Shown here in pieces: positions 1 through 9,854 of a stretch of DNA of 64,000 nt. The notes below the pieces were generated by a model, which saw only the letters and a program-made list of their open reading frames with translations, was not told the origin of the DNA and did no database searches. The stretch comes from Flavobacterium sp. (GTDB taxonomy: Bacteria; Bacteroidota; Bacteroidia; Flavobacteriales; Flavobacteriaceae). Each line of letters starts with the position of its first letter. Position 1 is the first letter of the stretch. The stretch covers positions 42,984 through 106,983 of the forward strand of contig JADBYA010000026.1 of the NCBI GenBank assembly GCA_020403245.1, given 5' to 3'. The position numbers and the translations under genes are program-made.

Positions 1-989
1 TAAACTAATTTTTCTGACTTAATTTGATACGAAAATCTACGCTGAATTCCTTTAAATGAAGCCAAGGCCTTAGCAATGGACTCGGTTGGGGTACCATAAG
101 TTTTAGCCATTGCTAAAGCCATCAAGGCATTCATTAAGTTATGTCTTCCAGGTAATCCAAATTGTAAATTTTGAATGATTTCTGAAGGTGTTTTTACATC
201 AAAAACATAAAATCCATTCTCAATTCGGATATTGAATGCTTTGAAAAGCCCCCCAATCCCCAAAGGGGGAATTTGACTTTGTTTATCAATTATTTCAATT
301 TGAATTCCATCTAAAGGCAATCCTCTGGGAACGAATAAATTATTCTTATTTTCAACTTTATCTGCAAATTCTCTAAACGAATCTTCAATGGCAGTTGAAT
401 CGCCATAAATATCTAAATGGTCAGCATCCATAGAGGTTACACATGCAATATTAGGATGTAAATGCAAAAAAGAACGATCAAATTCATCGGCTTCGACAAC
501 GGTAATCGTTTTTCCATTTCCTATTAAATTGGAATGGTAATTCTCTACAATTCCGCCGATAAAAGCAGTAACATCGGCACCACTTTCAAATAGAATATGT
601 CCTAAAATACTAGACGTTGTTGTTTTTCCGTGTGTTCCAGCAACAGCAAAACAGAAAGTGTCTTTGGTGATAATTCCCAAAACTTCGGCACGCTTTTTCA
701 CTACATAATCCCTTTCTAAAAAGTAATTCCATTCGGAATGAGAAATAGGAACAGCAGGCGTAATGATAACTAAGGTGTTTTCTACATAATAATCGGATGG
801 AATTAAACTGATATTGTCTTCAAAGTGAATGTTCATTCCCTTTGCCATTAGCTCATTAGTCAACATAGTTGGTGTTTTGTCGTAACCCGAAACATTTTTG
901 CCAATGTTTTGGAAATAACGAGCCAAAGCGCTCATTCCGATGCCTCCAATTCCGATGAAATAAACGTTATGTATTTGGTTTAGGTTCAT
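1..989 (-). CDS. murC: UDP-N-acetylmuramate--L-alanine ligase MurC (partial, cut by window edge)
   Basis: MurC joins L-alanine to UDP-MurNAc with ATP in the cytoplasm, the first step of peptidoglycan stem-peptide synthesis. The frame opens at the ATG at 989 and stays open to base 1, so about 329 residues of a protein usually near 450 are visible and the C-terminal domain lies outside. Seen directly: the glycine-rich N-terminal motif FIGIGGIGM (residues 11-19), the ATP loop GTHGKTTT (118-125) and, near the edge, RRFSYQ typical of Bacteroidota MurC. It is the last dcw gene in view; in relatives ftsQ-ftsA-ftsZ follow. A GC-rich hairpin repeat (249-270) is translated in frame as IPPLGIGGL and looks like an insertion. 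Confidence 0.95.
   Translation of the reverse strand, partial: MNLNQIHNVYFIGIGGIGMSALARYFQNIGKNVSGYDKTPTMLTNELMAKGMNIHFEDNISLIPSDYYVENTLVIITPAVPISHSEWNYFLERDYVVKKRAEVLGIITKDTFCFAVAGTHGKTTTSSILGHILFESGADVTAFIGGIVENYHSNLIGNGKTITVVEADEFDRSFLHLHPNIACVTSMDADHLDIYGDSTAIEDSFREFADKVENKNNLFVPRGLPLDGIQIEIIDKQSQIPPLGIGGLFKAFNIRIENGFYVFDVKTPSEIIQNLQFGLPGRHNLMNALMALAMAKTYGTPTESIAKALASFKGIQRRFSYQIKSEKLV
249..270 (-). repeat. GC-rich palindromic repeat copy 1, inside murC
   Basis: A run of C, then CCCC-AAA-GGGG. Read on the minus strand it is a short hairpin followed by TTGGGGGGCTT. Copies 2-4 at 992-1029, 2244-2270 and 2391-2421 share the plan (C-rich arm, 3-4 nt loop, G-rich arm, then a second G run ending GGGCTT or GGGGCTT). 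It is translated within MurC without a stop. Confidence 0.75.
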
Positions 990-991
990 TT

Positions 992-1029
992 GCCTCACCC
1001 CCAACCCCTCTCCAAAGGAGAGGGGAGCC
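992..1029 (-). repeat. GC-rich palindromic repeat copy 2, murG-murC spacer
   Basis: This copy has perfect 9-bp arms CCCCTCTCC (1005-1013) and GGAGAGGGG (1017-1025) around AAA, flanked by the extra C-rich tail of the family. It lies just upstream of the murC start (989), so the hairpin would form in the murC leader and could affect its translation. This effect is inferred. Confidence 0.8.
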
Positions 1030-1107
1030 GAAACGGAAAGGGATTTATTTTATTTGATTACTAATTTTACTAAAATGGTTCATTATGGTTTTTTTTTGCT
1101 ACTAAGG

Positions 1108-1122
1108 CACAGAGGCGCAAAG
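1108..1122. repeat. Solo CACAGAG/GCGCAAAG-type repeat
   Basis: CACAGAGGCGCAAAG in the murG-murC spacer resembles the CACAGAG...TTCGCAAAGA repeats that flank the GxxExxY pseudogene at 47.4 kb. It is a single copy with no gene attached. Confidence 0.5.
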
Positions 1123-1133
1123 TTTTTGATTTG

Positions 1134-2312
1134 TTATTTAATTAGTTTTATTATCTCTTCCACTATATCTTTTGTAGCATTTGGTTTTGCCAATTGCTTT
1201 ATGTTTTTACTCAAACTTTTTTGCAAATTTTCATCCTGAATTAGTTGTTTAAAAACTGTTTCAAATTTTTCATTCAAATCATTTTCTCTAATTAGTAATG
1301 CCCCTTTTTTATCTACAATTGCCCTAGCATTTTTAGTTTGATGATCTTCGGCTACATTGGGTGATGGAATAAAAATAGTTGGTTTTCCTACCAAACATAA
1401 CTCTGAAACCGATGATGCTCCTGCACGCGAAATCACAAAATCGGCAGCAGCATAAATCAAATCCATTCGTTCAATAAATGAAACTACAGTTACGAGTTGT
1501 GGGTTGCGGGTTTCGGGTTGCGAGTTTCTTGAATTATACTTTTTATAGTCTTCAAAATACAATTTACCACATTGCCAAATTACCTGAACACCACTTCCTA
1601 AAAGAAAATCTAATTCTTTTTCAATTAATTGGTTTATTCTTCTAGCACCGAGACTACCTCCAAGAATTAAAAGTGTTTTTTTATTGGCATCTAAATTGAA
1701 ATATGAAATTCCTTCTTGTCTTTTCGTTTCAACATTCAATAAATCTTGACGTACTGGATTTCCGGTGAAAACAATTTTGGCTGCCGGGAAAAAGCGTTCT
1801 AAATTTTCATAGGCCACACAAATGGCATTGGCTTTTTTACTCAATAATTTATTGGTAATTCCAGGATAGGAATTTTGCTCTTGTATCACTGTTGGAATAT
1901 TCAAACTATTTGCCATTTGCAATAACGGTCCGCTAGCAAAACCGCCTGTTCCAATAACCACATCGGGCTTAAATTTTTTTATAATCGTTCTAGATTTCAA
2001 TAAACTACTCGTTAATTTGAATGGAAACATTATGTTTTGCAGAGTCAATTTTCGTTGTAACCCAGCAATCCAAAGTCCTTCAATTTCATATCCTGCTTGA
2101 GGCACTTTTTGCATTTCCATTTTGTCTTTGGCTCCAACAAAGAGAAATTCAGCATCAGGAAAACGAGATTTTAATTCATTGGCAATAGCTATGGCTGGAT
2201 AGATATGTCCACCAGTTCCACCACCACTCAATATGAATTTAAGCCCACCCCGACCCTCCCGAAGGGAGGGAGAAGTTATCTTATTTTTGTTATTTTTGGA
2301 AAGTGAACTCAT
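1134..2312 (-). CDS. murG: UDP-GlcNAc--lipid I GlcNAc transferase MurG
   Basis: MurG transfers GlcNAc from UDP-GlcNAc onto lipid I to give lipid II at the inner face of the cytoplasmic membrane. The 392-residue GT-B protein shows the N-terminal GGGTGGH motif (residues 30-36), the C-domain stretch LGGSLGAR and the sugar-nucleotide site region [11 protein letters not shown]. It starts 11 bp after the ftsW stop in the same operon. Two oddities are seen. The N-terminal [11 protein letters not shown] (about residues 14-24) is encoded by a palindromic repeat. A second segment near residue 265 ([12 protein letters not shown]) is encoded by a low-complexity repeat at 1492-1530. Both appear to be in-frame insertions, which explains a length above the family norm of about 355-365. 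Confidence 0.95.
   Translation of the reverse strand: MSSLSKNNKNKITSPSLREGRGGLKFILSGGGTGGHIYPAIAIANELKSRFPDAEFLFVGAKDKMEMQKVPQAGYEIEGLWIAGLQRKLTLQNIMFPFKLTSSLLKSRTIIKKFKPDVVIGTGGFASGPLLQMANSLNIPTVIQEQNSYPGITNKLLSKKANAICVAYENLERFFPAAKIVFTGNPVRQDLLNVETKRQEGISYFNLDANKKTLLILGGSLGARRINQLIEKELDFLLGSGVQVIWQCGKLYFEDYKKYNSRNSQPETRNPQLVTVVSFIERMDLIYAAADFVISRAGASSVSELCLVGKPTIFIPSPNVAEDHQTKNARAIVDKKGALLIRENDLNEKFETVFKQLIQDENLQKSLSKNIKQLAKPNATKDIVEEIIKLIK
1492..1530 (-). repeat. Low-complexity 'CGGGTTGCGGGTTTCGGG' repeat inside murG
   Basis: Successive imperfect units of GTTGCGGGT/TTCGGGT are translated in frame as part of MurG ([12 protein letters not shown]). The same kind of sequence recurs in the ftsW-murD spacer (3659-3700). 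Confidence 0.7.
2244..2270 (-). repeat. GC-rich palindromic repeat copy 3, inside murG
   Basis: Arms CCCTCCC (2254-2260) and GGGAGGG (2264-2270) surround GAA. The copy is translated in frame as [11 protein letters not shown] at the MurG N-terminus, in the same orientation and reading frame as copy 1 in murC. Confidence 0.8.
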
Positions 2313-2323
2313 ATTGTTTATAA

Positions 2324-3637
2324 CTATTTTACACGAACTCCTTTGATTGCCATCATTGGATTTACCGATTTATCTTCAATCGTATAATCCCCAATTCCCC
2401 CTTCGGGGGTTAGGGGGCTTTCGTCTTCCAGTAATTGTTTATCGATTAGCTTTTGCAAAGCGTCTTCTCGTTTTTGTTTTTCGGCGTTTTCTTGGGCAAT
2501 TTCTTCCTCTTTTTTGGTCACACTTAAAATAATTCCAAGTGCAATACAGGTCATCCAAATAGAACTTCCACCAGAACTTATTAGTGGTAGTGTTTGTCCA
2601 GTAACAGGCAATAATTCAACGGCAACTGCCATATTGGTCATGGCTTGAAAAATGATAGGAAAACCCAATCCTACGACGACGAGTTTTCCGAATAGTGAAT
2701 TGGCTTTGTGTGCCGCAACTACAAATCGGAATAATAATAAAAGATACATCCCTAATACTAATAATCCACCAAAAAGTCCATATTCTTCTACTATAATCGC
2801 ATAGATAAAATCGGAAGAAGATTGGGGTAAAAAGTTTTTCTGTACACTTTTTCCCGGGCCAAGTCCATATATTCCACCAGAAGCAATAGCTATTTTGGCT
2901 TTTTCGATTTGATAATCGTCTTCATCAGGTTTATCAGTTGTGAAATTATCAATTCTATTAAGCCAAGTGTCCACACGATTGGGGAAAGCATCAGGAAATG
3001 CTCTGGCTACTATAATAAAAAAAATCAAACCAATAATTCCTACTCCTAGAATAACGGCAATATATTTTAAAGGATATTTACCAATAAAAACTAACATGAT
3101 TACCATGAAAAAAATAAGTGCCGCTGTGGATAAATTGGCCGGAAGTATCAATAACAATGTTATAAAAACTGGAGTCCATAATTCCCATAAAGAGTTTTTA
3201 AATGTTATGGGTGTTTCTCTTTTTTTCGATAAATAACGCGCTACAAAAACAAATAGAACTATGGCTGCCAAAGTTGATGTTTGGAAGGTAATCCCAATAA
3301 ATGGAATTTGAATCCATCTGCTTGCATTTGCTCCAGAGATTACAGTTCCTTTTAACAAAGTATAAACCAACAAAATCCAAACGACAGGTAATAAATACTT
3401 TGAAATTGTTCTGAAATAATGATAGGGGATTTTATGTACTTTGTAAATTATAAAAAATCCAATTAGTAGTTGTGCTCCATGTTTTAACAAATAAGTCAGT
3501 GTATTTCCTGACCCATGACGTGTGTATGCCAAATTACTACTTGCACTAAAAACCGGCATAAAAGAAAACATTGCCAACAAGGCAACGAATGCCCAGATGA
3601 CTTTATCTCCTTTTAAACTTGTAATTAATTCTTTCAT
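2324..3637 (-). CDS. ftsW: Cell division protein FtsW (SEDS peptidoglycan polymerase)
   Basis: FtsW is a SEDS-family lipid II glycosyltransferase of the divisome. The protein is a multipass membrane protein with the family's C-terminal PLISSGGSS signature. I place the start at the ATG at 3637 (protein [10 protein letters not shown]...). The frame could extend to 3706, but the extra 23 residues are encoded by an inverted repeat and are unlike the family. About 437 residues result. The cytoplasmic tail carries [11 protein letters not shown], encoded by a palindromic repeat at 2391-2421, before a normal-looking ending (EDKSVNP). It lies between murD and murG. Confidence 0.93.
   Translation of the reverse strand: MKELITSLKGDKVIWAFVALLAMFSFMPVFSASSNLAYTRHGSGNTLTYLLKHGAQLLIGFFIIYKVHKIPYHYFRTISKYLLPVVWILLVYTLLKGTVISGANASRWIQIPFIGITFQTSTLAAIVLFVFVARYLSKKRETPITFKNSLWELWTPVFITLLLILPANLSTAALIFFMVIMLVFIGKYPLKYIAVILGVGIIGLIFFIIVARAFPDAFPNRVDTWLNRIDNFTTDKPDEDDYQIEKAKIAIASGGIYGLGPGKSVQKNFLPQSSSDFIYAIIVEEYGLFGGLLVLGMYLLLLFRFVVAAHKANSLFGKLVVVGLGFPIIFQAMTNMAVAVELLPVTGQTLPLISSGGSSIWMTCIALGIILSVTKKEEEIAQENAEKQKREDALQKLIDKQLLEDESPLTPEGGIGDYTIEDKSVNPMMAIKGVRVK
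2391..2421 (+). repeat. GC-rich palindromic repeat copy 4, inside ftsW
   Basis: CCCCC (2397-2401), TTC, GGGGG (2405-2409), then TTAGGGGGCTTTC. The orientation is opposite to copies 1-3, yet the copy is still open in the ftsW frame ([10 protein letters not shown]). Confidence 0.8.
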
Positions 3638-3658
3638 TATAAATATGATTCGGATTTT

Positions 3659-3700
3659 GGTTTCGGGTTCAAGGGAAACTCTGAACCTGGAACCCGAAAC
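3659..3700. repeat. Inverted repeat in the murD-ftsW spacer
   Basis: The arms GGTTTCGGGTTC (3659-3670) and GAACCCGAAAC (3690-3700) form a hairpin. They are made of the same GGGTTTCGGGTT-like sequence as the insert in murG. The repeat fills most of the 77-bp spacer upstream of ftsW. Confidence 0.7.
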
Positions 3701-3714
3701 TAGCAACTAAATTT

Positions 3715-5052
3715 TTACAAATTCTGTACAGCCACTTTAAACTGATTCCCTCTGTCTTCGTAGTTTTGAAATAAATCAAAACTAGCGCATGCCGGAGACA
3801 ATAAAACGGCATCTCCTTTTTCTGCAATATGCTTTGCTGTTATTACTGCATCTCGCATATTGTCAACTTCCACCATCATGTCAACTACATTACCAAATGC
3901 ATCAATAATTTTTTTATTATCAACACCTAGACAAATGATAGCTTTTACTTTTTCACGAACTAATGGCATTAATTCGGTGTAATCATTTCCTTTATCCACT
4001 CCACCAACAATCCAAACGGTTGGCACGGTCATGCTATCTAAAGCGAAAAATGTAGCATTTACGTTTGTCGCTTTACTATCATTAATGTATTGCACATTCT
4101 GAATTTTAAGCACTTTTTCCAAACGATGCGCCACTCCCTGAAAATTGGATAAACTTTCACGAATAGTCTGCTTTCTGATTTTCATCAGTTGTGCAACTGA
4201 AGTAGCAGCCATAGCGTTTTTCAAATTGTGTTTTCCTTCCAATGAAACGTCTCCCGTTTTCATTTCAAATTCCTCATTGTTGATAATGATGTCCATAGTA
4301 TCGTCGTTTTTTATAAAGGCCCCATTTTCAAAAATTTGTGTTAATGAAAAAGGAATTAATTTTGCTTTTGTTTTATTTTGTTTAAACCAGTTTGAGATGG
4401 CTTCATTATCTGCATCATAAATGAGATAATCATTCTCGGTTTGGTTCATTGTTATTCTAAATTTTGATGCGATATAATTTTCATATTTATATTCATACCT
4501 ATCCAAATGATCCGGACTTATATTGGTTATAATGGCTATGTCTGGTCTGTAATCTATATTCCCATCCAATTGAAAACTGCTCAATTCTAACACATAGCAA
4601 TCATAATTATCTTCGGCTACTTGCCAGGCAAAACTTTTACCAATATTTCCTCCTAAACCCACATTCAAACCTCCAGATTTAAGCAAATGATAGGTCAACA
4701 TTGTTGTGGTTGTTTTGCCGTTGCTTCCTGTTATTCCGATGGTCTTTGCTTGAGTGTGTTTTGAAGCAAATTCAATTTCAGAAATCACTGGAATACCTTT
4801 TCCCACAAGCTTTTTTACTATTGGTGCTTTTTCTGGAATTCCCGGGCTTTTCATTACCACATTAGCATTTAGAATTAAATCTTCTGTGTGTTTATTGTCT
4901 TCCCATTTTATTTCATATTGTTTAAGAACTTCTTTGTAATTATCTTTAATTTCTCCAAAATCGGAAACAAAAACATCGTATCCTTTTTGCTTGCCTAAAA
5001 TGGCAGTTCCAACACCACTTTCTCCTCCACCAAGTATGACCAATCGTTGCAT
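3715..5052 (-). CDS. murD: UDP-N-acetylmuramoyl-L-alanine--D-glutamate ligase MurD
   Basis: MurD adds D-glutamate to UDP-MurNAc-L-Ala in the cytoplasm. The 445 residues match the usual length. Visible are the N-terminal Rossmann glycine motif GGGESG (8-13), the ATP loop TGSNGKTTTT (about 108-117), NISPDHLDRY in the central domain, and the C-terminal LLSPACASFD. The ATG overlaps the mraY stop by one base (TAATG), a sign of translational coupling. Confidence 0.96.
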   Translation of the reverse strand: MQRLVILGGGESGVGTAILGKQKGYDVFVSDFGEIKDNYKEVLKQYEIKWEDNKHTEDLILNANVVMKSPGIPEKAPIVKKLVGKGIPVISEIEFASKHTQAKTIGITGSNGKTTTTMLTYHLLKSGGLNVGLGGNIGKSFAWQVAEDNYDCYVLELSSFQLDGNIDYRPDIAIITNISPDHLDRYEYKYENYIASKFRITMNQTENDYLIYDADNEAISNWFKQNKTKAKLIPFSLTQIFENGAFIKNDDTMDIIINNEEFEMKTGDVSLEGKHNLKNAMAATSVAQLMKIRKQTIRESLSNFQGVAHRLEKVLKIQNVQYINDSKATNVNATFFALDSMTVPTVWIVGGVDKGNDYTELMPLVREKVKAIICLGVDNKKIIDAFGNVVDMMVEVDNMRDAVITAKHIAEKGDAVLLSPACASFDLFQNYEDRGNQFKVAVQNL

Positions 5053-6278
5053 TATCTCAATTTTAAAGTCACAATAGATACAATTGCCAAAAGAATAGCA
5101 ACAATCCAGAAACGGGTTACTATTTTACTTTCGTGATATCCTTTCTTTTGATAATGATGATGCAATGGCGACATGAGGAAAATGCGTCTTCCTTCTCCAA
5201 AGCGTTTTTTAGTGTATTTGAAATAAGAAACCTGCATGATAACTGATAAATTTTCAGCAAAAAATATGGCACACAAAACAGGCAATAACAACTCTTTACG
5301 AACAGAAATAGCTAAAACTGCAATAATTCCTCCAATAGTCAAACTACCCGTATCGCCCATAAATACAGAAGCTGGATACGAATTATACCAAAGAAAACCA
5401 ATTAAGGAACCCACAAATGCAGAGATGAAAACTGTCATTTCACCCGAATTTGGGATGTACATGATGTTTAAATAATCGGAAAAAAAGATGTTACCAGAAA
5501 CGAAGGTGAAAATTCCCAATGCTAATACTGATATTGCAGAGGTTCCAGCCGCTAAACCATCAATACCATCAGTTAGATTTGCTCCATTTGAAACCGCTGT
5601 GATAATGAAAATAACAATTGGAATAAATACCAACCAAGCCCAATTTTGATAATCATCAGTAAATGGTTTTAAAATTTGAGCATAATCTAATTCGTTGTTT
5701 TTAGTAAACGGAATAGTTGTGGTAGTTGATTTATAATCAATCGGTGTTTGCGAAATTACATTTTCGCTTTGATTGAATGTCATTGGTTTATTAGATCTTT
5801 CTCTCACGGTAACACTAGGATTAAAATACAATACTGAACCCACGATTAATCCCAAACCTACTTGCCCAATTACTTTAAAAATTCCTTTTAACCCTTGTTT
5901 GTCTTTTTTGAATATTTTGATATAATCGTCGATAAAGCCAATGGTTCCCATCCAAAGCGTAGTCACAATCAATAGAATAATGTAAATATTATTCAATTTT
6001 GTCAATAAAATAACTGGAATTAATGTTGAAACAATAATGATTAATCCACCCATTGTTGGTGTTCCTGCTTTTTGAGTTTGTCCGTCCAAACCAAGTTCTC
6101 TTACCGTTTCTCCTACTTGCTGATTTCTTAGAAATGTGATGATTTTTTTTCCATAAATGGTAGAAATCATCAATGATAATAATATTGCTAAAGCCGAACG
6201 AAAAGTGATGTATTGGAAAACTCCAGTTCCAGGAACATCCATTGTTTTGTCGAGGTATTCAAATAAGTAGTATAACAT
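5052..6278 (-). CDS. mraY: Phospho-N-acetylmuramoyl-pentapeptide transferase MraY
   Basis: MraY makes lipid I by transferring phospho-MurNAc-pentapeptide to undecaprenyl phosphate in the inner membrane. Seen in this polytopic protein are the DDYIK acidic motif, [10 protein letters not shown] with its catalytic aspartates, and the C-terminal HHHYQKKG. At 408 residues it is longer than the about 360 of E. coli. The extra length is a hydrophilic segment around residues 160-200 (rich in S, T, N), as is common in Bacteroidota. It is followed directly by murD. Confidence 0.96.
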   Translation of the reverse strand: MLYYLFEYLDKTMDVPGTGVFQYITFRSALAILLSLMISTIYGKKIITFLRNQQVGETVRELGLDGQTQKAGTPTMGGLIIIVSTLIPVILLTKLNNIYIILLIVTTLWMGTIGFIDDYIKIFKKDKQGLKGIFKVIGQVGLGLIVGSVLYFNPSVTVRERSNKPMTFNQSENVISQTPIDYKSTTTTIPFTKNNELDYAQILKPFTDDYQNWAWLVFIPIVIFIITAVSNGANLTDGIDGLAAGTSAISVLALGIFTFVSGNIFFSDYLNIMYIPNSGEMTVFISAFVGSLIGFLWYNSYPASVFMGDTGSLTIGGIIAVLAISVRKELLLPVLCAIFFAENLSVIMQVSYFKYTKKRFGEGRRIFLMSPLHHHYQKKGYHESKIVTRFWIVAILLAIVSIVTLKLR

Positions 6279-6289
6279 ATTCTATTTTT

Positions 6290-6323
6290 TAAATTCCAAA
6301 TTTTAAATTCCAAATTCCAAATT
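6290..6323. repeat. AAATTCCAAATT tandem repeats, murE-mraY spacer
   Basis: The 91-bp spacer is largely repeated TTTAAATTCCAAA units. The same TTGGAATTTGG sequence occurs inside the anti-sigma gene at 21370-21400. No promoter was recognised in it. Confidence 0.6.
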
Positions 6324-6369
6324 GTTCAAGTTTTTCATTGGGATTTGAAATTTTGCTTTTTGAGTTTTA

Positions 6370-7833
6370 CTATTTGTTTAATTGTTCTAAAATTTCTTTT
6401 ACAATCTTCATATCATCAAAATCATGGCGAACACCATTAATTTCCTGATAAGTTTCGTGTCCTTTTCCGGCAATTAGAATAATATCATTTGGACTTGCCA
6501 ATTGACAGGCTGTTTTAATGGCTTGTTTTCTATCTACAATAGATAAAGTTTTTTTATGATTTTGTGGTTCAACTCCTTTTTCCATATCAGCAATAATATC
6601 AATTGGGTCTTCCGTTCTTGGATTATCAGACGTTATAATTACTTTATTACTCATAGACGTAGCAATATTAGCCATAATGGGTCTTTTAGTTTTATCTCTA
6701 TCGCCACCACAACCAACAACTGTTATCAATTGTTCATTATTAGTGCGAATATCATTGATGGTTTTTAATACGTTTTCTAATGCATCTGGAGTATGCGCAT
6801 AATCAACAATAGCCGTGATGTTGGAATTAGAAACGATAAATTGAAAACGACCAGAAACACTTTCTAGTTCAGATAATAATCGCAATACTTCCAGTTTATC
6901 CAATCCTAATTCTACAGCTGTTCCATATATAGCTAACAAATTGTAGGCATTGAAAGTTCCAATTAAACGAACCCAAACTTCATTTTCATTAATCTTTAGT
7001 AACAATCCAGATAGTTGGTTTTCTAATATTTGTGCTTTGTATTCGGCATACGATTTCAATGCATATGTCAGTTTTCTTGCTGCGGTATTTTGCAACATTA
7101 CCAATCCATTTTTATCATCAATATTGCTAAGGGCAAAAGCAGTTTTGGGTAAAAAATCGAAAAAAGATTTTTTTACATCACGATACTCAGCAAATGTTGG
7201 ATGGTAATCTAAATGATCGTGCGATAAATTGGTAAAAACGCCACCTGCAAAATGTAGTGCTTCAGTTCTTTTTTGATGAATCCCATGTGAACTCACTTCC
7301 ATGAAACAATATTCAATCCCAAAAGCATTCATTTCTGCCAAATAATAATTAATGGTCATTGAATCTGGTGTGGTGTGCGTTGCTTTGTATTCCACGTCAT
7401 CAACCATTATTTTTACTGTGGACAATAATCCTACTTTATAACCCGCTTTTTTAAATAATTGATATAAAAGCGATGCGATTGTAGTTTTTCCATTGGTTCC
7501 AGTAATTCCTACTAATTTTAAATTTAGTGAAGGATTTCCATAAAAATTAGCTGCTAAAAAAGCCAATGCCGTGTTGGTGTCTATTACTTGAATATAGGTA
7601 ACTCCACTGACTATTATTTCTGGAAAAGTATCGCAGACAATTACTGTAGCTCCAAGATTTATTGCTTTTTCAATAAAGTCATGACCATTTGAAACAGTAC
7701 CGCGAATGGCAACAAAAACATCGTTTTCCTGAACTTTTCGAGAGTCAAACTCAATTTTGCCAATAACCATTTCAGTCGAACCTTTTACTGCTTCGATGGC
7801 TACTTTATATAATATGTCCTTTAAAATAATCAC
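6370..7833 (-). CDS. murE: UDP-MurNAc-L-Ala-D-Glu--meso-diaminopimelate ligase MurE
   Basis: MurE adds the third residue of the stem peptide. The ATP loop TGTNGKTT is at residues 111-118. The DNPRTEDP motif is the signature of enzymes that use meso-diaminopimelate rather than lysine, so mDAP-type peptidoglycan is inferred. It is 487 residues long. The start codon is GTG, overlapping the ftsI stop as GTGA (7830-7833), a coupled junction. murF, often next in other phyla, is absent here, as usual in Bacteroidota. Confidence 0.95.
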   Translation of the reverse strand: MIILKDILYKVAIEAVKGSTEMVIGKIEFDSRKVQENDVFVAIRGTVSNGHDFIEKAINLGATVIVCDTFPEIIVSGVTYIQVIDTNTALAFLAANFYGNPSLNLKLVGITGTNGKTTIASLLYQLFKKAGYKVGLLSTVKIMVDDVEYKATHTTPDSMTINYYLAEMNAFGIEYCFMEVSSHGIHQKRTEALHFAGGVFTNLSHDHLDYHPTFAEYRDVKKSFFDFLPKTAFALSNIDDKNGLVMLQNTAARKLTYALKSYAEYKAQILENQLSGLLLKINENEVWVRLIGTFNAYNLLAIYGTAVELGLDKLEVLRLLSELESVSGRFQFIVSNSNITAIVDYAHTPDALENVLKTINDIRTNNEQLITVVGCGGDRDKTKRPIMANIATSMSNKVIITSDNPRTEDPIDIIADMEKGVEPQNHKKTLSIVDRKQAIKTACQLASPNDIILIAGKGHETYQEINGVRHDFDDMKIVKEILEQLNK

Positions 7834-9854
7834 GATAATTCGAGTATGATTGTTTTGTTTTTATCTAAAGCTTCTCCCGCAGGAACCGATTGTTTTTTGA
7901 CTTTTCCAATGCCAATTACTCTTACTTTTAATTTTAGATTTTCTAAAAGAGCCACCGCATCCATGCCACTCATTCCCATTAGATTTGGAATAACTTTTTT
8001 TTCAGAAGATGCTTTGGTAGAATATTCATTATAAGCCAGCTCCTGTTTCTTTATTTTCTTGTCAAGATTTTTGATTTCGTTTGTAGAAGGCGAATCAGTA
8101 AAAATCTTTTGGGCAATACGTTTGAAAACAGGTCCAGCAACGTCAGCGCCATAATAATTATTGCCAGAAGTATTGGGTTTGTGAACTACCACAATACAAG
8201 AATATTTAGGATTGTCAGCAGGAAAAAATCCAACAAAGGAAGATATGTAATGTTTATCATTGCCTCCGTTTTTCCAATAATTAGCTTGAGCAGTTCCTGT
8301 TTTTCCTGCCATAGAAAAATCTTTGGAATATAATTTATTTGCCGTCGCACCTTTCTTTTTAAATACATTCTCCAAAATAGCTTTTACCTTCTTAGTTGTT
8401 TTTTCAGAGCATATTTTAGGATTGATAATTTCTTTGTCAAACATTTTAATGGTTTTATTCCACTCTTTTATCTCTGAAACAAATTGTGGTTTTACCATGA
8501 CTCCGTTATTCGCAATAGCATTATATAAGGTTAAGGTTTGTAAAGGAGTTACAGATACACCATAACCAAAAGCCATCCATGGCAAGGAAGTTCCACTCCA
8601 GTTCTTTTTATCCGATGGATGTGGGATTTTAGGAATTCCTTCACCTTGAAAAGGTAATCCGAGAGGTTTACCGAGACCTAATGCATCTATCCTATCTGTA
8701 AACTGCTTGGGGTTATTTTTATAATTTTCATATACAGCCTGAACCAATACAGTATTTGATGAAATTTCAAATCCACGAGCTAACGAAATGGTATTAACTC
8801 CGTCAAAATGGGAGTCTTCAACTACAAGGTTTTTTTTGGTAAAATATATTTTCCCTCCTTTTCTATTGTAAATGTGGCTTGTATCCACTTTTTGATCATC
8901 AAGCAATGCAATCATGTCCACCAATTTGAAAGTTGAACCAGGTTCGTGAGATTCTTTTATAGCATAATTTTCGGTTTCAAAATAAGTTGAATCGGTTTCT
9001 TTAAGCTTACCTAAATTAGAAATTGCCTTGATTTTTCCTGTTTTGGTTTCCATAACCACCACGCAACCATGTTCGGCTTTAAATTCTTTTAATTGTTTTA
9101 ATAAAGCATGATGGGCAATGTCTTGAATGTAAACATCAATTGTAGAAATCACATCATAGCCATCTTGTGGGTCAACTTCATTTTGATCTCGAATTGGTTT
9201 CCATTGTCCTTTGGCGATTTTTTGTTTAAGAACTTTACCATCTTTTCCGTTCAGGTATTTTCTAAACGACCATTCAATTCCTTTACCAACACGCATTCCA
9301 TTTTCATCAATACGATCGTAACCAATGGTTCTTTCGGCAATTTTGCCGATTGGATGTTCTCTAACTGTTTCCTGTTCGGTTATCATTCCGCCTTTATTTG
9401 CCCCTAAATTGAAAAGCGGAAAACTTTTAATTTTTATATATTGAGTATAGCTTAAATCACGCGCCACCAATAAATACCTGTTTTTATTAGTTCTTGCAAT
9501 ATTTAATTGGGATTGATAAAAAGAACTTGGCTTTCCTAAAAGTTTTGCTAAAGAATCTGCTAATGGTTTTACGTTTTTTTCAAAAACAACACCTTTTGGA
9601 ACTACTGCATCAAATCGAATGTTGTAATTAGGAATTGAAGTGGCTAATAAACTTCCGTCAGCTGAGTAAATATTACCTTTATTGGCAGGAATGATAAAAC
9701 TTTTTACCGTTTCTTTCTTCGCCAATTCGCGAAGTCTTGGCCCTTCAACCCACTGAATTTTGGACAACTTAAAAGTTATAGCCATAGCCATTATAAAGAT
9801 GCAGAATGCAACTAAATAAATTCTATAAGAGATATTTTTATCTTCTACTGCCAT
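7830..9854 (-). CDS. ftsI: Division-specific penicillin-binding protein (FtsI/PBP3 class) with PASTA domain
   Basis: This is a class B transpeptidase that cross-links septal peptidoglycan with FtsW. One N-terminal membrane helix (about residues 11-30) anchors a periplasmic body. The catalytic motifs are STFK with Ser307, SSN near residue 365, and KTGT at 518-521. The C-terminal PASTA domain (about residues 615-674) starts KKVIPNLMGM; such a domain is usual in Bacteroidota and Firmicutes FtsI but absent from E. coli. The start overlaps the ftsL stop by 10 bp. Confidence 0.94.
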   Translation of the reverse strand: MAVEDKNISYRIYLVAFCIFIMAMAITFKLSKIQWVEGPRLRELAKKETVKSFIIPANKGNIYSADGSLLATSIPNYNIRFDAVVPKGVVFEKNVKPLADSLAKLLGKPSSFYQSQLNIARTNKNRYLLVARDLSYTQYIKIKSFPLFNLGANKGGMITEQETVREHPIGKIAERTIGYDRIDENGMRVGKGIEWSFRKYLNGKDGKVLKQKIAKGQWKPIRDQNEVDPQDGYDVISTIDVYIQDIAHHALLKQLKEFKAEHGCVVVMETKTGKIKAISNLGKLKETDSTYFETENYAIKESHEPGSTFKLVDMIALLDDQKVDTSHIYNRKGGKIYFTKKNLVVEDSHFDGVNTISLARGFEISSNTVLVQAVYENYKNNPKQFTDRIDALGLGKPLGLPFQGEGIPKIPHPSDKKNWSGTSLPWMAFGYGVSVTPLQTLTLYNAIANNGVMVKPQFVSEIKEWNKTIKMFDKEIINPKICSEKTTKKVKAILENVFKKKGATANKLYSKDFSMAGKTGTAQANYWKNGGNDKHYISSFVGFFPADNPKYSCIVVVHKPNTSGNNYYGADVAGPVFKRIAQKIFTDSPSTNEIKNLDKKIKKQELAYNEYSTKASSEKKVIPNLMGMSGMDAVALLENLKLKVRVIGIGKVKKQSVPAGEALDKNKTIILELS

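Noticed and set aside
3638..3706. Longer ftsW start at 3706
   Set aside because: The extra 23 residues come from an inverted repeat and no FtsW homologue has them; the ATG at 3637 gives the expected N-terminus.
6279..7833. Missing murF between murE and mraY as a deletion
   Set aside because: Bacteroidota dcw clusters normally lack murF at this place, so nothing is lost.
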